From contig NZ_CP047224.1 in the NCBI RefSeq assembly GCF_009856525.1, positions 620,001 to 684,000 of the forward strand: DNA of 64,000 bases, in the 5' to 3' direction. Source of the DNA: Neorickettsia findlayensis (GTDB lineage: Bacteria > Pseudomonadota > Alphaproteobacteria > Rickettsiales > Anaplasmataceae). The notes under the pieces were generated by a model. That model had not been told where the DNA came from. It did not search any database and saw nothing but the letters and a program-made list of their open reading frames with translations. Within the stretch, counting starts at the first letter, position 1, and every line of letters starts with the position of its first letter. Made by a program: the position numbers and the translations under genes. This document shows positions 1 to 9,633 of the stretch, one piece after another.

Positions 1-18
1 TTACATTAGCTATATTTC

Positions 19-747
19 ATGGAAAGTAAGATCAGTGTTCGTGACCTTTCGGTATATTTTTATAATAGAAGCATCCTAGATAACATAAACCTCGATCTCT
101 CTCCTGGGGAGAATTTATCCGTTATCGGTAAGTCTGGTGAGGGCAAGTCTGTTTTACTCAAATCAATTATCGGACTTATACCCAGAAATAGAGGTATAGT
201 CCTTTTTAATGGTAAGGAAATCAAAGAGAACGTGGAAGAAATTGTGAGAAAACACAATATAGCGATCTCTTTTCAGAACGACTGCCTTTTTGACGACATG
301 ACAATCTTGGAAAACTTGTGTTTCCCGCTGACCAAAAGCAACGGAGTAAGCAAACAAGCAGCAATTGCATTATCAAAGGAAATCCTTTGCAAAACCGAGC
401 TACCGCTTAGGATTTTGGCATCATATCCATCCGCACTATCTGGAGGAATGAAAAAGAGGATAGCCGTTGCAAGAACGATTATAACACGGCCAGAAATCAT
501 CTTCTTTGATGAGCCCACAAGTGGACTCGATCCAGTAACTGCTCACAAGATAACAGAGATGATCAGGGAATATACTATGCAGGAAGATGTATCTAGTATA
601 ATTGTGACACATGACCTTAAGTGCAGCAGAAAAGTTTCAGACAGAGTTGCAATGCTGCACTTGGGAAAGATCATATGGCAAGGACAAACAGACTCATTAG
701 ACACCAGCGACAATCCATACGTAAAAGAGTTTCTATCATATGCTTAG
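19..747 (+). CDS. mlaF: ABC transporter ATP-binding protein, MlaF type
   Basis: ATPase subunit of an ABC transporter, most like MlaF of the phospholipid (Mla) system that maintains outer-membrane lipid asymmetry from the inner membrane. The 242-residue protein has Walker A GKSGEGKS (37-44), a Q-loop FQ (85-86), signature LSGGMKKR (140-147), Walker B IIFFDEP (160-166) and the switch histidine H198. The SGGM form of the signature is typical of MlaF rather than of general importers. Length is about normal. The stop overlaps the next gene by 8 bp, so the two are probably co-translated. The permease MlaE is not in the window and may lie upstream. The ATPase call is secure; the substrate is inferred from family resemblance. 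Confidence 0.8.
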   Translation: MESKISVRDLSVYFYNRSILDNINLDLSPGENLSVIGKSGEGKSVLLKSIIGLIPRNRGIVLFNGKEIKENVEEIVRKHNIAISFQNDCLFDDMTILENLCFPLTKSNGVSKQAAIALSKEILCKTELPLRILASYPSALSGGMKKRIAVARTIITRPEIIFFDEPTSGLDPVTAHKITEMIREYTMQEDVSSIIVTHDLKCSRKVSDRVAMLHLGKIIWQGQTDSLDTSDNPYVKEFLSYA

Positions 748-1660
748 AGTAGATGGAAAAAATATCGGTTTTGCTAGGGAGGGAATACGGATTCTCTCAG
801 ATGTAAACTTCTCAGTGAAAAGTGGCCAGATTTTGTGGATTAAAGGTGATAATGGCACTGGGAAAACAACATTGTTGCGTATTATTGCAGGAGTGCTCAA
901 AACCTTTTCTGGAAGCATATCATTCTATTCACAGGGAGACGCTAGAAACAATGAACCAGAAGCGATTTGGAAAGAGGAAGCAAAACAACAGGATAAGACA
1001 CTCACTACAGAGACAATTAAAAAAGAGAAAAACTTGTGTGGACACCATCTTACAATAGAAGACAGGTCAGTTAGACAAGCAGGATATGAACACTGTCTTC
1101 ATAAAACTGCCAACAATCAAAACCTAGATGACGCATACAACAAGTTAGAAACTGCAAGTGTTGTAGGTAGCACTTTGTGCAACAAACACAAACATGAGGA
1201 AAAAAAAGAAACCAAGAAGCTTATGATCAACACAAGTATTGGAGAAGATTTTACTCAAAAAATTCAACCTCATAGTGAAATCACTTATATTGGAGAAAAA
1301 CTAGCCTGTGATGAGGAGCATACTGTACTAGAGAATCTATATTTTTGGGCGAAGCTGAGGAATTGCACCCATTTACTCCAAGCTACATTAGAATTTTTCG
1401 ACCTGGCAAAAATATCGAACATAGAAATAAGAAAACTCTCTAGTGGCTGGAAAAAAAAAGTGAGTCTATCGAAACTTCTGCTATTCAACTCAAAGATTTG
1501 GATACTTGATGAACCCTTTATTCACTTGGACAAGAGGAGTATAAAACTATTCACAGAACTCTTTGATTTAAGATTAGCGCGGAACGGAATTATCTTTCTC
1601 GTACACCATGATGAACTGGATATTGATGATGACAAAATAACGAGATTAGAGCTAGGTTGA
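740..1660 (+). CDS. ccmA: Heme exporter ATPase CcmA-like, with large internal insertion
   Basis: ABC ATPase resembling CcmA, which with CcmB/CcmC supports heme delivery for cytochrome c maturation. Walker A GDNGTGKTT is at 36-44, followed by the CcmA-like stretch ITYIGEKLAC and ENLYFW (181-203), a degenerate signature LSSGWKKK (233-240), Walker B IWILDEP (253-259) and the H-loop near 289. CcmA is usually about 200 residues; this one is 306 because residues about 67-179 are a Lys/Glu/Asn/His-rich insertion between the strand after Walker A and the Q-loop region. The frame stays open through it, so this is an insertion and not a frameshift. The signature has W where Q is usual. The start overlaps the preceding ABC gene by 8 bp, suggesting coupling. 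Confidence 0.7.
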   Translation: MLRVDGKNIGFAREGIRILSDVNFSVKSGQILWIKGDNGTGKTTLLRIIAGVLKTFSGSISFYSQGDARNNEPEAIWKEEAKQQDKTLTTETIKKEKNLCGHHLTIEDRSVRQAGYEHCLHKTANNQNLDDAYNKLETASVVGSTLCNKHKHEEKKETKKLMINTSIGEDFTQKIQPHSEITYIGEKLACDEEHTVLENLYFWAKLRNCTHLLQATLEFFDLAKISNIEIRKLSSGWKKKVSLSKLLLFNSKIWILDEPFIHLDKRSIKLFTELFDLRLARNGIIFLVHHDELDIDDDKITRLELG

Positions 1661-1704
1661 TGCTCTAGTAAGCCGGACTCAGAACATATCACCTCATATC
1701 CTGT

Positions 1705-1735
1705 ATTTCAATTTTTAAAATTTAAAAATCGAAAT
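1705..1735. terminator. 31-bp near-perfect AT palindrome between convergent genes
   Basis: Positions 1705-1719 and 1721-1735 pair at 14 of 15 positions around a single central base; only 1710/1730 mismatch. The element lies 45 bp after the CcmA stop and 85 bp from the TsaE stop, so it sits between converging genes. A bidirectional AT-rich terminator is the simplest reading; a protein-binding palindrome is an alternative. Confidence 0.45.
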
Positions 1736-1819
1736 AGCAACATTTTGCAGTCATCACAAGTGCGATGGCCAATAGCATCACCAGAACCGGGCTTGTAGTA
1801 CCAAAACGGGGCACTTTTG

Positions 1820-2236
1820 TCAATTCAGATGGAGTATTCTCTTATCATCTCCTATCACAGCGATTGTAATATGAAGAACTTCAGATGCATTGATAAAAGA
1901 ATTTTTCATCACTTCAGGCCATTCTATTAGACAAAAATAATTTTTAAGGATCTCTTGCAATCCAAGTTCATATAATTCTTCTGTACTCTTCACCCGGTAG
2001 AGATCAAGGTGAGCTATATCATAACCATCAGATCGATATATGTTTACGATACTGTAGGTCGGACTTCGCACAACTAAATCCATCTTTACGAAAAGACATC
2101 TGATTATTTCAGCAGAAAGATGCGTCTTACCAGCACCAAGCTCTCCACGTAATAAAATAGTTCGCTTGCCGTTTAATATGGAGACGATCATCCTGGCAAC
2201 TTGATTTATCTCATCAAGAGCATATTTTATTTCCAT
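1820..2236 (-). CDS. tsaE: tRNA t6A biosynthesis ATPase TsaE
   Basis: P-loop ATPase that works with TsaB and TsaD to make N6-threonylcarbamoyladenosine at position 37 of ANN-decoding tRNAs. Walker A GELGAGKT is at residues 31-38, followed by the family motifs SPTYSIVNIY (about 59-68), HLDLYR and LIEWPE. The 138-residue length from the ATG at 2236 fits the family. A TTG six codons upstream is possible but less likely. It is a lone minus-strand gene between plus-strand ccmA and rnhB; TsaB and TsaD are not in the window. Confidence 0.88.
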   Translation of the reverse strand: MEIKYALDEINQVARMIVSILNGKRTILLRGELGAGKTHLSAEIIRCLFVKMDLVVRSPTYSIVNIYRSDGYDIAHLDLYRVKSTEELYELGLQEILKNYFCLIEWPEVMKNSFINASEVLHITIAVIGDDKRILHLN

Positions 2237-2396
2237 TTTCCCGGTGTAAGCCAACCAAAATGATACTATAACACTGAAGGTTATCTAGCTTACCATTTTA
2301 AAAGCACACTTTGGAAAGTAAAATCATAAAGTTCCTATACTTTGAACACTCACAAATTTGTCATTGAAAAAACAATTCAATACCAAAATTTAGCAC

Positions 2397-2984
2397 ATGG
2401 TATACAGAAAATCGGAAAATACACTCATTGCTGGGATAGACGAGGTGGGAAGAGGTTGCTTAGCTGGACCGGTCGTAGCATGTGCAGTTATTTTAAAGGA
2501 GAATCTCGCTATCCCAGGAGACTCAAAAGCCCTTTCAAGTGCTGCAAGGCTATCATGGTATGACAAAATTATGAGTAACTCATACAGCGCTGTAGGAATG
2601 AGCACTGTGAAAGAAATAGAAACAATGAACATCCTAAATGCAACCTTGCTAGCCATGGAAAGAGCGCTAGAAAGACTTCCTGTAATGCCCACAACGGTAC
2701 TCATAGATGGTAGAGATATTATTCATAATGCCGAAAAATATAAAGAAGTAAAAAGTATAATTTCGGGCGATAAAATTTATGAGGAAATAAAGGCCGCTTC
2801 GATTGTTGCAAAGGTTACTCGGGATAGATTGATGGAAGAATTAGACCATGCATATCCGTATTACCGCTGGAGGTTTAACAAAGGTTATGGAACAAAAGCA
2901 CACCTTGAGGCGCTAGCAAAATATGGAGTTACAGATCACCACAGAAGGAAGTTTGCTCCAATAAGGAAGCTCCTTCTCAGATAA
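2397..2984 (+). CDS. rnhB: Ribonuclease HII
   Basis: Endonuclease that removes RNA from RNA/DNA hybrids and misincorporated ribonucleotides in the cytoplasm. The family signature [16 protein letters not shown] places the catalytic D15 and E16; D104 is in VLIDGRD, and the late acidic residue is in [10 protein letters not shown]. The 195-residue length is normal. The ATG start gives the usual short N-terminus before the DEVGRG motif. It is transcribed alone, divergent from tsaE across about 160 bp. Confidence 0.93.
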   Translation: MVYRKSENTLIAGIDEVGRGCLAGPVVACAVILKENLAIPGDSKALSSAARLSWYDKIMSNSYSAVGMSTVKEIETMNILNATLLAMERALERLPVMPTTVLIDGRDIIHNAEKYKEVKSIISGDKIYEEIKAASIVAKVTRDRLMEELDHAYPYYRWRFNKGYGTKAHLEALAKYGVTDHHRRKFAPIRKLLLR

Positions 2985-3171
2985 AATGAAAGCAAAAAGA
3001 AAAAGAGTGATGCTGCATGACCTTACCTAAAAACACATACCAATCGCAAAAATTGAGTGGTTACACTGTTTACGGTAGAGTTGATGTTAATCGTAGTATC
3101 TGAGATGGATTGGACACTCTATAGAACTCAATAAACGGTAATATTTCGTAAGGTAATACGGCTTGTAAGAT

Positions 3172-3639
3172 ATGAGAAAATTTCTTGTTTTTGTAAAAAA
3201 AATCCTTGTACATTTCTACGATTCTGTTGCACCATCGAAAATATCTTCTGTGAAAATTGAGGGGAAGAAGAGTTCTTTTTCCAAAGTTCTACAGTTAATA
3301 AAGTATGAAAGAGAGAAAATACCTCTCCCAAAGGTTACTTTACCTGAACTGCATAATGAGAAAGACAAAAAGCTAAGTGGAGCCGATGAGGAAAGTGCAT
3401 TCCAGCATTACTACTTGTATCAGTTTATAAATACGGAAAAACAACAAGAATTTGAGAGAAGACGCAAGAAAACCGGAAAGCAGCTAGCACACGTGATAAG
3501 TTTTATGCACTTCTTGTCAATGACTTATCCAACATCAAAAGCTAGATGTGGTCCGGCAATGAACGTCCGTCTGTATAATCCGACCATTCAGTCAGTCACC
3601 TTTAATTTAGACAAGTCAGAAAATCAGCTTGGCAGGTAG
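3172..3639 (+). CDS. Hypothetical basic protein
   Basis: A 155-residue, lysine-rich protein that I do not recognise. The N-terminus (MRKFLVFVKKILVHF) is amphipathic and basic, not a clear signal peptide. The middle is charged (residues about 55-115, rich in K, E and R), with a possible helical stretch around FERRRKKTGKQLAHVISFMHFL. There is no membrane segment and no catalytic motif that I can name. It stands alone between rnhB and tkt, with no convincing promoter. The absence of long overlapping frames on the other strand and a sensible amino-acid composition suggest it is real, probably genus-specific. Confidence 0.5.
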   Translation: MRKFLVFVKKILVHFYDSVAPSKISSVKIEGKKSSFSKVLQLIKYEREKIPLPKVTLPELHNEKDKKLSGADEESAFQHYYLYQFINTEKQQEFERRRKKTGKQLAHVISFMHFLSMTYPTSKARCGPAMNVRLYNPTIQSVTFNLDKSENQLGR

Positions 3640-3843
3640 GGTCGCGCTAACTAACTCGTTTGCAACGATGCTCCAAATAGAAATCTGTCCTTCAATTACG
3701 ACTCAAGGAGCAGAAATACAATATTCGCATAACGATCGCTGACAATTTCTTCACATTAACCTTTAACACAAATGGCAACAAAAAAAGGTTGTATACACAT
3801 GAACACCACTAATATCAAAACTAAGGATTCACAGACTAGTATG

Positions 3844-3852
3844 TGTTATAAT
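3844..3852 (+). promoter_or_regulatory. Extended -10 promoter for tkt
   Basis: TGtTATAAT, an exact -10 hexamer (3847-3852) with the upstream TG of an extended -10 element. No good -35 lies 17 bp upstream, which extended -10 promoters tolerate. The predicted start of transcription near 3859 leaves a leader of about 25 nt before the tkt ATG at 3884. Confidence 0.5.
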
Positions 3853-3883
3853 GCACGTTTTCTCGTGACTAGCTCAAACAACA

Positions 3884-6136
3884 ATGAGAAGAATGTCCGC
3901 AGCAATACGTGCATTGACTATAGATGCGGTGAGCCGTGCAAATTCTGGGCATCCTGGGATGCCCTTGGGAATGGCAGACGTCGCAACTGTCCTATTTACA
4001 AAGTTTCTCAAGTTTTGTCCTAGCGACCCCGACTGGCCTGATAGAGATCGTTTTGTATTGTCAGCAGGCCATGGCTCGATGCTATTGTATTCTCTATTGT
4101 ACCTAACCGGTTACCCAGACTACACAATTGAAGAAATCAAAAATTTCAGGCAGTTGCACTCGAAAACACCTGGACATCCTGAGTACAGGATTGCAAAAGG
4201 GATAGAGAATACGTCTGGACCTCTTGGACAGGGTCTTGCAACGGGTGTAGGAATGGCATTGGCAGAAGCAACCTTAAACAGCCGCTTCGGGGACATCATA
4301 GACCACTATACTTACATCATTGCTGGAGATGGATGTCTTATGGAGGGAATCAGCCATGAAGCAGCATCTTTTGCAGGTCATATGAGACTCCGTAAGATAG
4401 TGCTTCTTTTCGATGATAACGGAATTTCAATCGACGGGAGCACATCATTATGCTCATCAGATGACAATCTAAAACGTTTTGAAAGTTACGGGTGGGATGT
4501 ACAGCAAATAGATGGCCATGATTTTGCTGCAATAGAAGGTGCGATAGCAAATGCCAGATCATCTGATAGGCCGTCTCTAGTTGCGGCAAAAACAGTGATA
4601 GGCAAATTCATGCCAAATGAAGGTAGCAACAAGACCCACAGTGGTGGCCTTACACAAGAAGAAGTGATTGCATTTAGGAAAAGGTTAGAATACCCATTAG
4701 AAGAGTTCTCTATCCCCGAAGATATCTTACAAAAGTGGCGCTCATTGGCCAGTCTAGCAAAATATAAGGAATGGCAACTTGCTTACAATAATCTTCCTAC
4801 AGAAATTTCATTGGCTTTCAAAAGAACAGGAGCCGGCTGTAGTACTGATTTTCTTCTGAGCAGTGGTAAGGCCTCAACCGGCAGTATCACTTCACATGAG
4901 AAAGATCACATCTTTGCATCAGGAACACCTTATCCAGAGGGTATGTGGAATTCACCTGAACAACCACAAAAACAGAACAACGCAAACGGTGGTGCGTGCG
5001 ATAGTCCCGAACTATCAACATCTAGGGATAAAAAAGCATTGTGTCATACTACATCGGACAGCAATATTGGTAAATGCAATTTGAAAAGCTCAACACAAGA
5101 TTTATGCATTGAGCCACAAGAATATCATCTACTGAAATACACAGAGATATTCAATGAACTGAAGACCCGCAGTCAAGCAGTTTCCTCCGAAGCAACAAGA
5201 CAATCTTCTGGAAGAGTGGTACAATTTCTCACAAGTAAAATACCCGAAATGCTCGGGGGTTCGTGCGATCTTACCGGCTCTAATAACGTGATCCCGGAAC
5301 CATTTAAAGCGATAAGCGCCAACAATTATAACGGGAACTACATACACTACGGTGTCAGAGAGCATTTTATGGGAGCGTGTATGAACGGTATGGCACTACA
5401 CGGAAACATTATCCCATATGGTGGAACTTTCCTTATCTTCTCAGACTATATGAGGCCCTCCATTAGGATGTCTGCATTGATGGGTCTACAAAGCATATAT
5501 GTGATGACACACGATTCAATAGGCGTTGGTGAAGACGGACCAACTCACCAACCGATTGAACAACTAGATAGCTTAAATCTCATTCCAAATTTATACGTTT
5601 TCAGGCCATGTGATTATATAGAGGTAGTAGAATCCTGGCAGGCCGCCTTGAACATTACAAATGCACCGTCAGTAATAGTTTTGTCTCGGCAGAAAGTAAA
5701 TTTTTTACAAAGGGAATTCCCAGAAGAAAACATGTGCTGTAAGGGCGCATACCTAATAAAAAAAGCATCTAGAAAAGCAAAAGTCTCCCTTTTGGCAAGC
5801 GGGTCCGAAGTTAGCATCTGCGCTGAAGTTCAAAGTGCGCTAGAAAAATTAGGCTATCCAACAGACCTACTATCCGTGCCCTGCATTTCCGTTCTAAAAA
5901 AGAACTCTACTGACCACAATAGGAAGCAACTAATTGAACCTGGGAGCATACCATTTGTTGTCGAGGCGAGCTCAGGTTTAATGATTAGTTCCATGTTTGG
6001 TGTGGATTCAGAGTTCCTTCTCAACATCAAGGAGTTCGGTTTATCCGCACCGTATGATAAAGTGTATAATCACTTTGGTTTAACTGTTGAAGCTGTATTA
6101 AAGCGTTGCCTGGAAAAGTTATCAAGGTCTACATGA
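3884..6136 (+). CDS. tkt: Transketolase with central insertion
   Basis: Thiamine-diphosphate enzyme of the non-oxidative pentose phosphate pathway, moving two-carbon units between sugar phosphates. The N-terminal domain shows SGHPGMPLG (21-29), SAGHGSMLLY (60-69), and the ThDP motif GDG (148-150) followed by DDN (177-179). The pyrimidine domain has GVREH with the expected catalytic glutamate. The usual length is about 660; this protein has 750 residues. The extra material is residues about 314-420, a Ser/Gly/Asn/Gln-rich segment with several cysteines, placed in the linker between the two ThDP-binding domains. The frame is intact. The start at 3884 gives RRMSAAIRAL, matching the family start. 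Transaldolase is at 59.2 kb in the same window. Confidence 0.93.
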   Translation: MRRMSAAIRALTIDAVSRANSGHPGMPLGMADVATVLFTKFLKFCPSDPDWPDRDRFVLSAGHGSMLLYSLLYLTGYPDYTIEEIKNFRQLHSKTPGHPEYRIAKGIENTSGPLGQGLATGVGMALAEATLNSRFGDIIDHYTYIIAGDGCLMEGISHEAASFAGHMRLRKIVLLFDDNGISIDGSTSLCSSDDNLKRFESYGWDVQQIDGHDFAAIEGAIANARSSDRPSLVAAKTVIGKFMPNEGSNKTHSGGLTQEEVIAFRKRLEYPLEEFSIPEDILQKWRSLASLAKYKEWQLAYNNLPTEISLAFKRTGAGCSTDFLLSSGKASTGSITSHEKDHIFASGTPYPEGMWNSPEQPQKQNNANGGACDSPELSTSRDKKALCHTTSDSNIGKCNLKSSTQDLCIEPQEYHLLKYTEIFNELKTRSQAVSSEATRQSSGRVVQFLTSKIPEMLGGSCDLTGSNNVIPEPFKAISANNYNGNYIHYGVREHFMGACMNGMALHGNIIPYGGTFLIFSDYMRPSIRMSALMGLQSIYVMTHDSIGVGEDGPTHQPIEQLDSLNLIPNLYVFRPCDYIEVVESWQAALNITNAPSVIVLSRQKVNFLQREFPEENMCCKGAYLIKKASRKAKVSLLASGSEVSICAEVQSALEKLGYPTDLLSVPCISVLKKNSTDHNRKQLIEPGSIPFVVEASSGLMISSMFGVDSEFLLNIKEFGLSAPYDKVYNHFGLTVEAVLKRCLEKLSRST

Positions 6137-6304
6137 ACAGATGGTATGTGTGCATTCTCGTATTACATAAACGGACTAATTGGGACAAATTCTATGGGCG
6201 GGATTCGTTCATACGATCTCGTGATTGCCTGTATGGAGATGGCTATGTCAGCTCTTTTTTATCTACGCTATAGTAGGTGTAACTAGTTTTGTGGAGGTGC
6301 AGCA

Positions 6305-6367
6305 GTGAAGACAAATAGGTTGCCCACCAAAGTTGATTTAACGTATCACACATATATGAAGAGTTGA
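6305..6367 (+). CDS. Possible 20-codon small ORF ahead of the antiporter gene
   Basis: A GTG-started frame of 20 codons (MKTNRLPTKVDLTYHTYMKS) ends 7 nt before the next ATG. A strong Shine-Dalgarno GGAGG at 6293-6297 sits 7 nt upstream of the GTG, better than most in this window. It could be a leader peptide coupled to the antiporter gene or chance. No homolog is known to me. Confidence 0.2.
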   Translation: MKTNRLPTKVDLTYHTYMKS

Positions 6368-6374
6368 TCCAAGA

Positions 6375-7751
6375 ATGTACAAAACTCTTTTAATCCTAGA
6401 GGTGATCTCGCCACTGCTTGCTGCGCTCTCATTAGTCTTTTCAAATAGGAAAGTCTATAAGCGTGCTCTCTTACTTATTGCACAAGCATTTGGTATTGGT
6501 AGCTCAATCGCGATATTTGCATATACCTCACAAAGAACAAAAATATCGCTCACAGTTGGTGGATGGGATTCCATCTACGGAATCGAAATTGCAGCTGATC
6601 ACTACACGGCAATTATGCTGCTTCTCCTCAATACGGTTACAACGCTGACAGTACTACACTCTTTCCAGAAAGATAGGGAAAGTTTTTTCTATAGCATCTT
6701 AATGCTGTGTCACACCGGCCTTTCTGGGATGGTTATATCAAACGACTTATTCAATATTTATGTCTTTCTCGAACTATCCTCGCTAGCAAGCTACACACTC
6801 GTTGCGACTAAAGGTACTCAAGAATCGTACAAAGCGGCATTTGAATATCTAATAATAGGAACGATTGCTGCAACGTTCTACTTGATTGGAACCGGACTCA
6901 TATACGCAGTCACCGGACACCTTAATATTGGAATCATCACTTCCATGTCAGATATAGTGTTAAGTTCACATGCCGGCAGAGCAGGTGCAACACTCGTAAT
7001 ACTTGGCATAATAGGTAAATGCGCTTTATTTCCTTTACATTTCTGGTTGGTACGTTGCTATAGTTCTACAAGCACAACCGTAGCAGCATTTTTGTCGGGA
7101 GTGAGCTCAAAAGTTGGGTTGTATCTACTAGCTAAGTTTATCTACACAATATTTGGTACACGTGTCCTGGCTCTTTCTGGATTTCCATTGAACATGATGA
7201 TATTGCTTTTAAGCACACTAGCAATTTTTGTATGTGGTTTACAGGCAATTACAACACAAGATATAAGGAGAACACTTAGCTATTCCAGCATTTCACAAAT
7301 TGGCTACATTTCTTTGACACTTTCACTTGGCTCTGATTATTCTGTTTCAGTTGCAATGCTTCAAATGCTTGCACATGCAGTGACTAAATCGGCACTTTTC
7401 ATGCTAGCTGGAGGATCAATACATCACACCGAAAAAAGGCATAAACTGTCACCCATAAAAAACATTTATCTTCTCGTAGCAACACTTAGTTTGGCTGGAG
7501 TTCCTTTTACGGCAGGATTTCTGGGAAAGCTCGAGCTCCTTCTTCTGGTGATACACACGCAGCACTATTTAACTTTGTTGATTCTGGTAATGGGAAGCAT
7601 CATCACTGCGATTTATAGCTGGAAGATTTTCAACATGCTGCACAATTTTGAAGTAGAGAATTCGGTCCTACATCACATACCAATGTCAGTGCTTTCTTTG
7701 ATAAACGTTGCTATCCCACTCACGAGTAGGTTCTTCTTAAAACTAATCTAG
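6375..7751 (+). CDS. Proton-translocating antiporter subunit, MrpD/NuoN family
   Basis: Polytopic membrane protein of the family shared by MrpD/MnhD subunits of multi-subunit Na+/H+ antiporters and NuoL/M/N of complex I. It has 458 residues and about 12-14 hydrophobic segments. The family features seen are the conserved glutamate in NIYVFLELSSLASY (about residue 134), the lysine in GIIGKCALFPLHFWL (about 214), and the HAVTKSALFMLAGG region (about 337-350). No neighbouring mrp or nuo membrane subunit is present, so it is an orphan in this window. Whether it moves Na+ or only H+ cannot be read from the sequence; MrpD is favoured over NuoM/N by the shorter length and the VRCYSSTSTTVAAFLSG region. 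Confidence 0.72.
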   Translation: MYKTLLILEVISPLLAALSLVFSNRKVYKRALLLIAQAFGIGSSIAIFAYTSQRTKISLTVGGWDSIYGIEIAADHYTAIMLLLLNTVTTLTVLHSFQKDRESFFYSILMLCHTGLSGMVISNDLFNIYVFLELSSLASYTLVATKGTQESYKAAFEYLIIGTIAATFYLIGTGLIYAVTGHLNIGIITSMSDIVLSSHAGRAGATLVILGIIGKCALFPLHFWLVRCYSSTSTTVAAFLSGVSSKVGLYLLAKFIYTIFGTRVLALSGFPLNMMILLLSTLAIFVCGLQAITTQDIRRTLSYSSISQIGYISLTLSLGSDYSVSVAMLQMLAHAVTKSALFMLAGGSIHHTEKRHKLSPIKNIYLLVATLSLAGVPFTAGFLGKLELLLLVIHTQHYLTLLILVMGSIITAIYSWKIFNMLHNFEVENSVLHHIPMSVLSLINVAIPLTSRFFLKLI

Positions 7752-7794
7752 CTGTTCAAGAGCTGGGACTCAGATCCAAATCTTCAGGAAAAAG

Positions 7795-9633
7795 TCAAAA
7801 CCTTTCAGTACCCAATCCCCTCAAATGAATCAGAATTGACACGATTGCAGCAGGTGTAACACCTGAGATCCTCTTAGCCTGAGCGAGCGTTTCCGGACGT
7901 ACCGCTTCAAGCTTTTCTATTACTTCCGATGAAAGAGTCTTTATGGCACCAAAATCAAAGTTTGAAGGAATAGCAACCTTTTCATTACTTCGAAGTAGTT
8001 TGATATCCTGCTCCTGCCTGAGCAAATACGGCTCATATCTAGCATTGATCATAAGCATTTCCCTATACTCTTTCGGCAACTCAGATAACTCAGGCCAAAT
8101 TCTCAACAAATCTTCAAAAACAAAAAGTGGTTGTGTCATAAGATTCCAGGCACTTTTCCTTACCCCATCTTGAGCGACAGAAATACCTTCGATCTTTGCC
8201 AATTCATAAGGAGTGGCTGAAAGTTCATTGAGCTTGTTTTTGTACTTGTGAAAAGTTTCGTATTTCTTCCTGTACGCTGCGTAGCGTTCCTCATCAACCA
8301 AACCTACTCCATATGCTTTTTCAGTGAGTCGAAAATCCGCGTTGTCAGAACGCAGATTAAGCCGATACTCTGCCCTGGAAGTGAATAACCTATACGGTTC
8401 ACCATTGGTACCAAGCGTGATGAGATCATCTATCATTACGCCAATATACCCTTCGGATCTACCAATTATCAGACCTGCACCTGCGGCGTTACTTCCAGCA
8501 ACAATACCCTGACCAGCTGCTTCTTCATAGCCCGTCGTTCCATTTATTTGACCAGCAAAATAGAGACCTTTTACTCGCTTGCTCTCCAAGGTAGAACGTA
8601 ATTCTCTTGGATCAATATAATCGTATTCTATTGTGTACGCATATCTTGCCACTCTTGCCTTTTCAAGACCCGCGATACTACGGATAAATTCGTCCTGTAT
8701 CTCCTTAGGAAGCGAGTTGGAGATCCCATTTGGATATATAAGCTCTGAGTCCAGACCTTCTGGCTCTAGGAAGATTTGGTGGCTATCCTTTTCGGCAAAA
8801 CGGACAACTTTATCCTCGATAGATGGACAATAGCGTGGCCCCCTAGCAGACACGCCATTTCTAATTGCAGAAAATTTAAGTGAATTTCTTATGATCTCGT
8901 GAGTCTTACCGTTTGTGTGAGTTATATAGCAAGAGACCTGCGGCACCGTTACTTCAGCATTCATATACGAAAATGGTGTAGGCGGAGAATCACCGGGCTG
9001 TTCAGTAAGTGAAGAGTAATTAATAGAGTCTTTATAAAGACGCGCTGGGGTTCCAGTTCTTAACCTAGAAATTTTAAAATGTTGCCGCAGTTTATTTCCC
9101 AAACATTGTGATGCCTTTTCACCAAACCTGCCCCCTTCTACCCTCTCCTTACCAGTCTGAATAACACCATTTAAAAAGGTCCCAGTGGTTAAAACAGCAG
9201 CACTACATTGAATAGTCCCGGTTTTTTCTCCGACCACACCAGTGAGACGATCATTTTCAATAATAAGATCAGTGATATGGTCTTCAAGAATACTGAGCTT
9301 CTCATACTTTGTAAGCAGCTCAAGCACTGCACACTTATAAAGTTTCCTATCCGCCTGAGCACGAGGACCCCAAACGGCAGCACCTTTACTCCGATTGAGT
9401 ATTCTGGAATGTATACTAGCCCTATCTATCGCCAGAGCCATAACACCTCCCATAGCGTCTATTTCTCTGACAACATTGCCCTTCCCTATACCCCCTATCG
9501 CAGGATTACACGACATCTCACCGATGTTCATCACACTGTTTGTTACTAAGAGAGTCTCAACTCCAAGTCTTGCAGACGCAGCAGCAGCCTCAACTCCAGC
9601 ATGCCCTCCGCCAATCACAACGACGTATTGCAT
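7795..9633 (-). CDS. mnmG: tRNA uridine-5-carboxymethylaminomethyl modification enzyme MnmG (GidA)
   Basis: FAD enzyme that, with MnmE, installs carboxymethylaminomethyl groups on the wobble uridine of several tRNAs. The N-terminal dinucleotide-binding motif [10 protein letters not shown] is within the first 20 residues, followed by [13 protein letters not shown] and [17 protein letters not shown], both hallmarks of MnmG, and [18 protein letters not shown] in the middle. The 612-residue length is usual. I chose the ATG at 9633; a TTG lies one codon upstream. The ATG shares a base with the stop codon of the upstream gene (TGATG), so translation is probably coupled. Its partner mnmE is at 17.7-19.3 kb. 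Confidence 0.95.
   Translation of the reverse strand: MQYVVVIGGGHAGVEAAAASARLGVETLLVTNSVMNIGEMSCNPAIGGIGKGNVVREIDAMGGVMALAIDRASIHSRILNRSKGAAVWGPRAQADRKLYKCAVLELLTKYEKLSILEDHITDLIIENDRLTGVVGEKTGTIQCSAAVLTTGTFLNGVIQTGKERVEGGRFGEKASQCLGNKLRQHFKISRLRTGTPARLYKDSINYSSLTEQPGDSPPTPFSYMNAEVTVPQVSCYITHTNGKTHEIIRNSLKFSAIRNGVSARGPRYCPSIEDKVVRFAEKDSHQIFLEPEGLDSELIYPNGISNSLPKEIQDEFIRSIAGLEKARVARYAYTIEYDYIDPRELRSTLESKRVKGLYFAGQINGTTGYEEAAGQGIVAGSNAAGAGLIIGRSEGYIGVMIDDLITLGTNGEPYRLFTSRAEYRLNLRSDNADFRLTEKAYGVGLVDEERYAAYRKKYETFHKYKNKLNELSATPYELAKIEGISVAQDGVRKSAWNLMTQPLFVFEDLLRIWPELSELPKEYREMLMINARYEPYLLRQEQDIKLLRSNEKVAIPSNFDFGAIKTLSSEVIEKLEAVRPETLAQAKRISGVTPAAIVSILIHLRGLGTERF

Noticed and set aside
3772-4023. 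83-codon frame overlapping the tkt start
   Set aside because: It is in another frame from tkt and covers its promoter; no homology is apparent.
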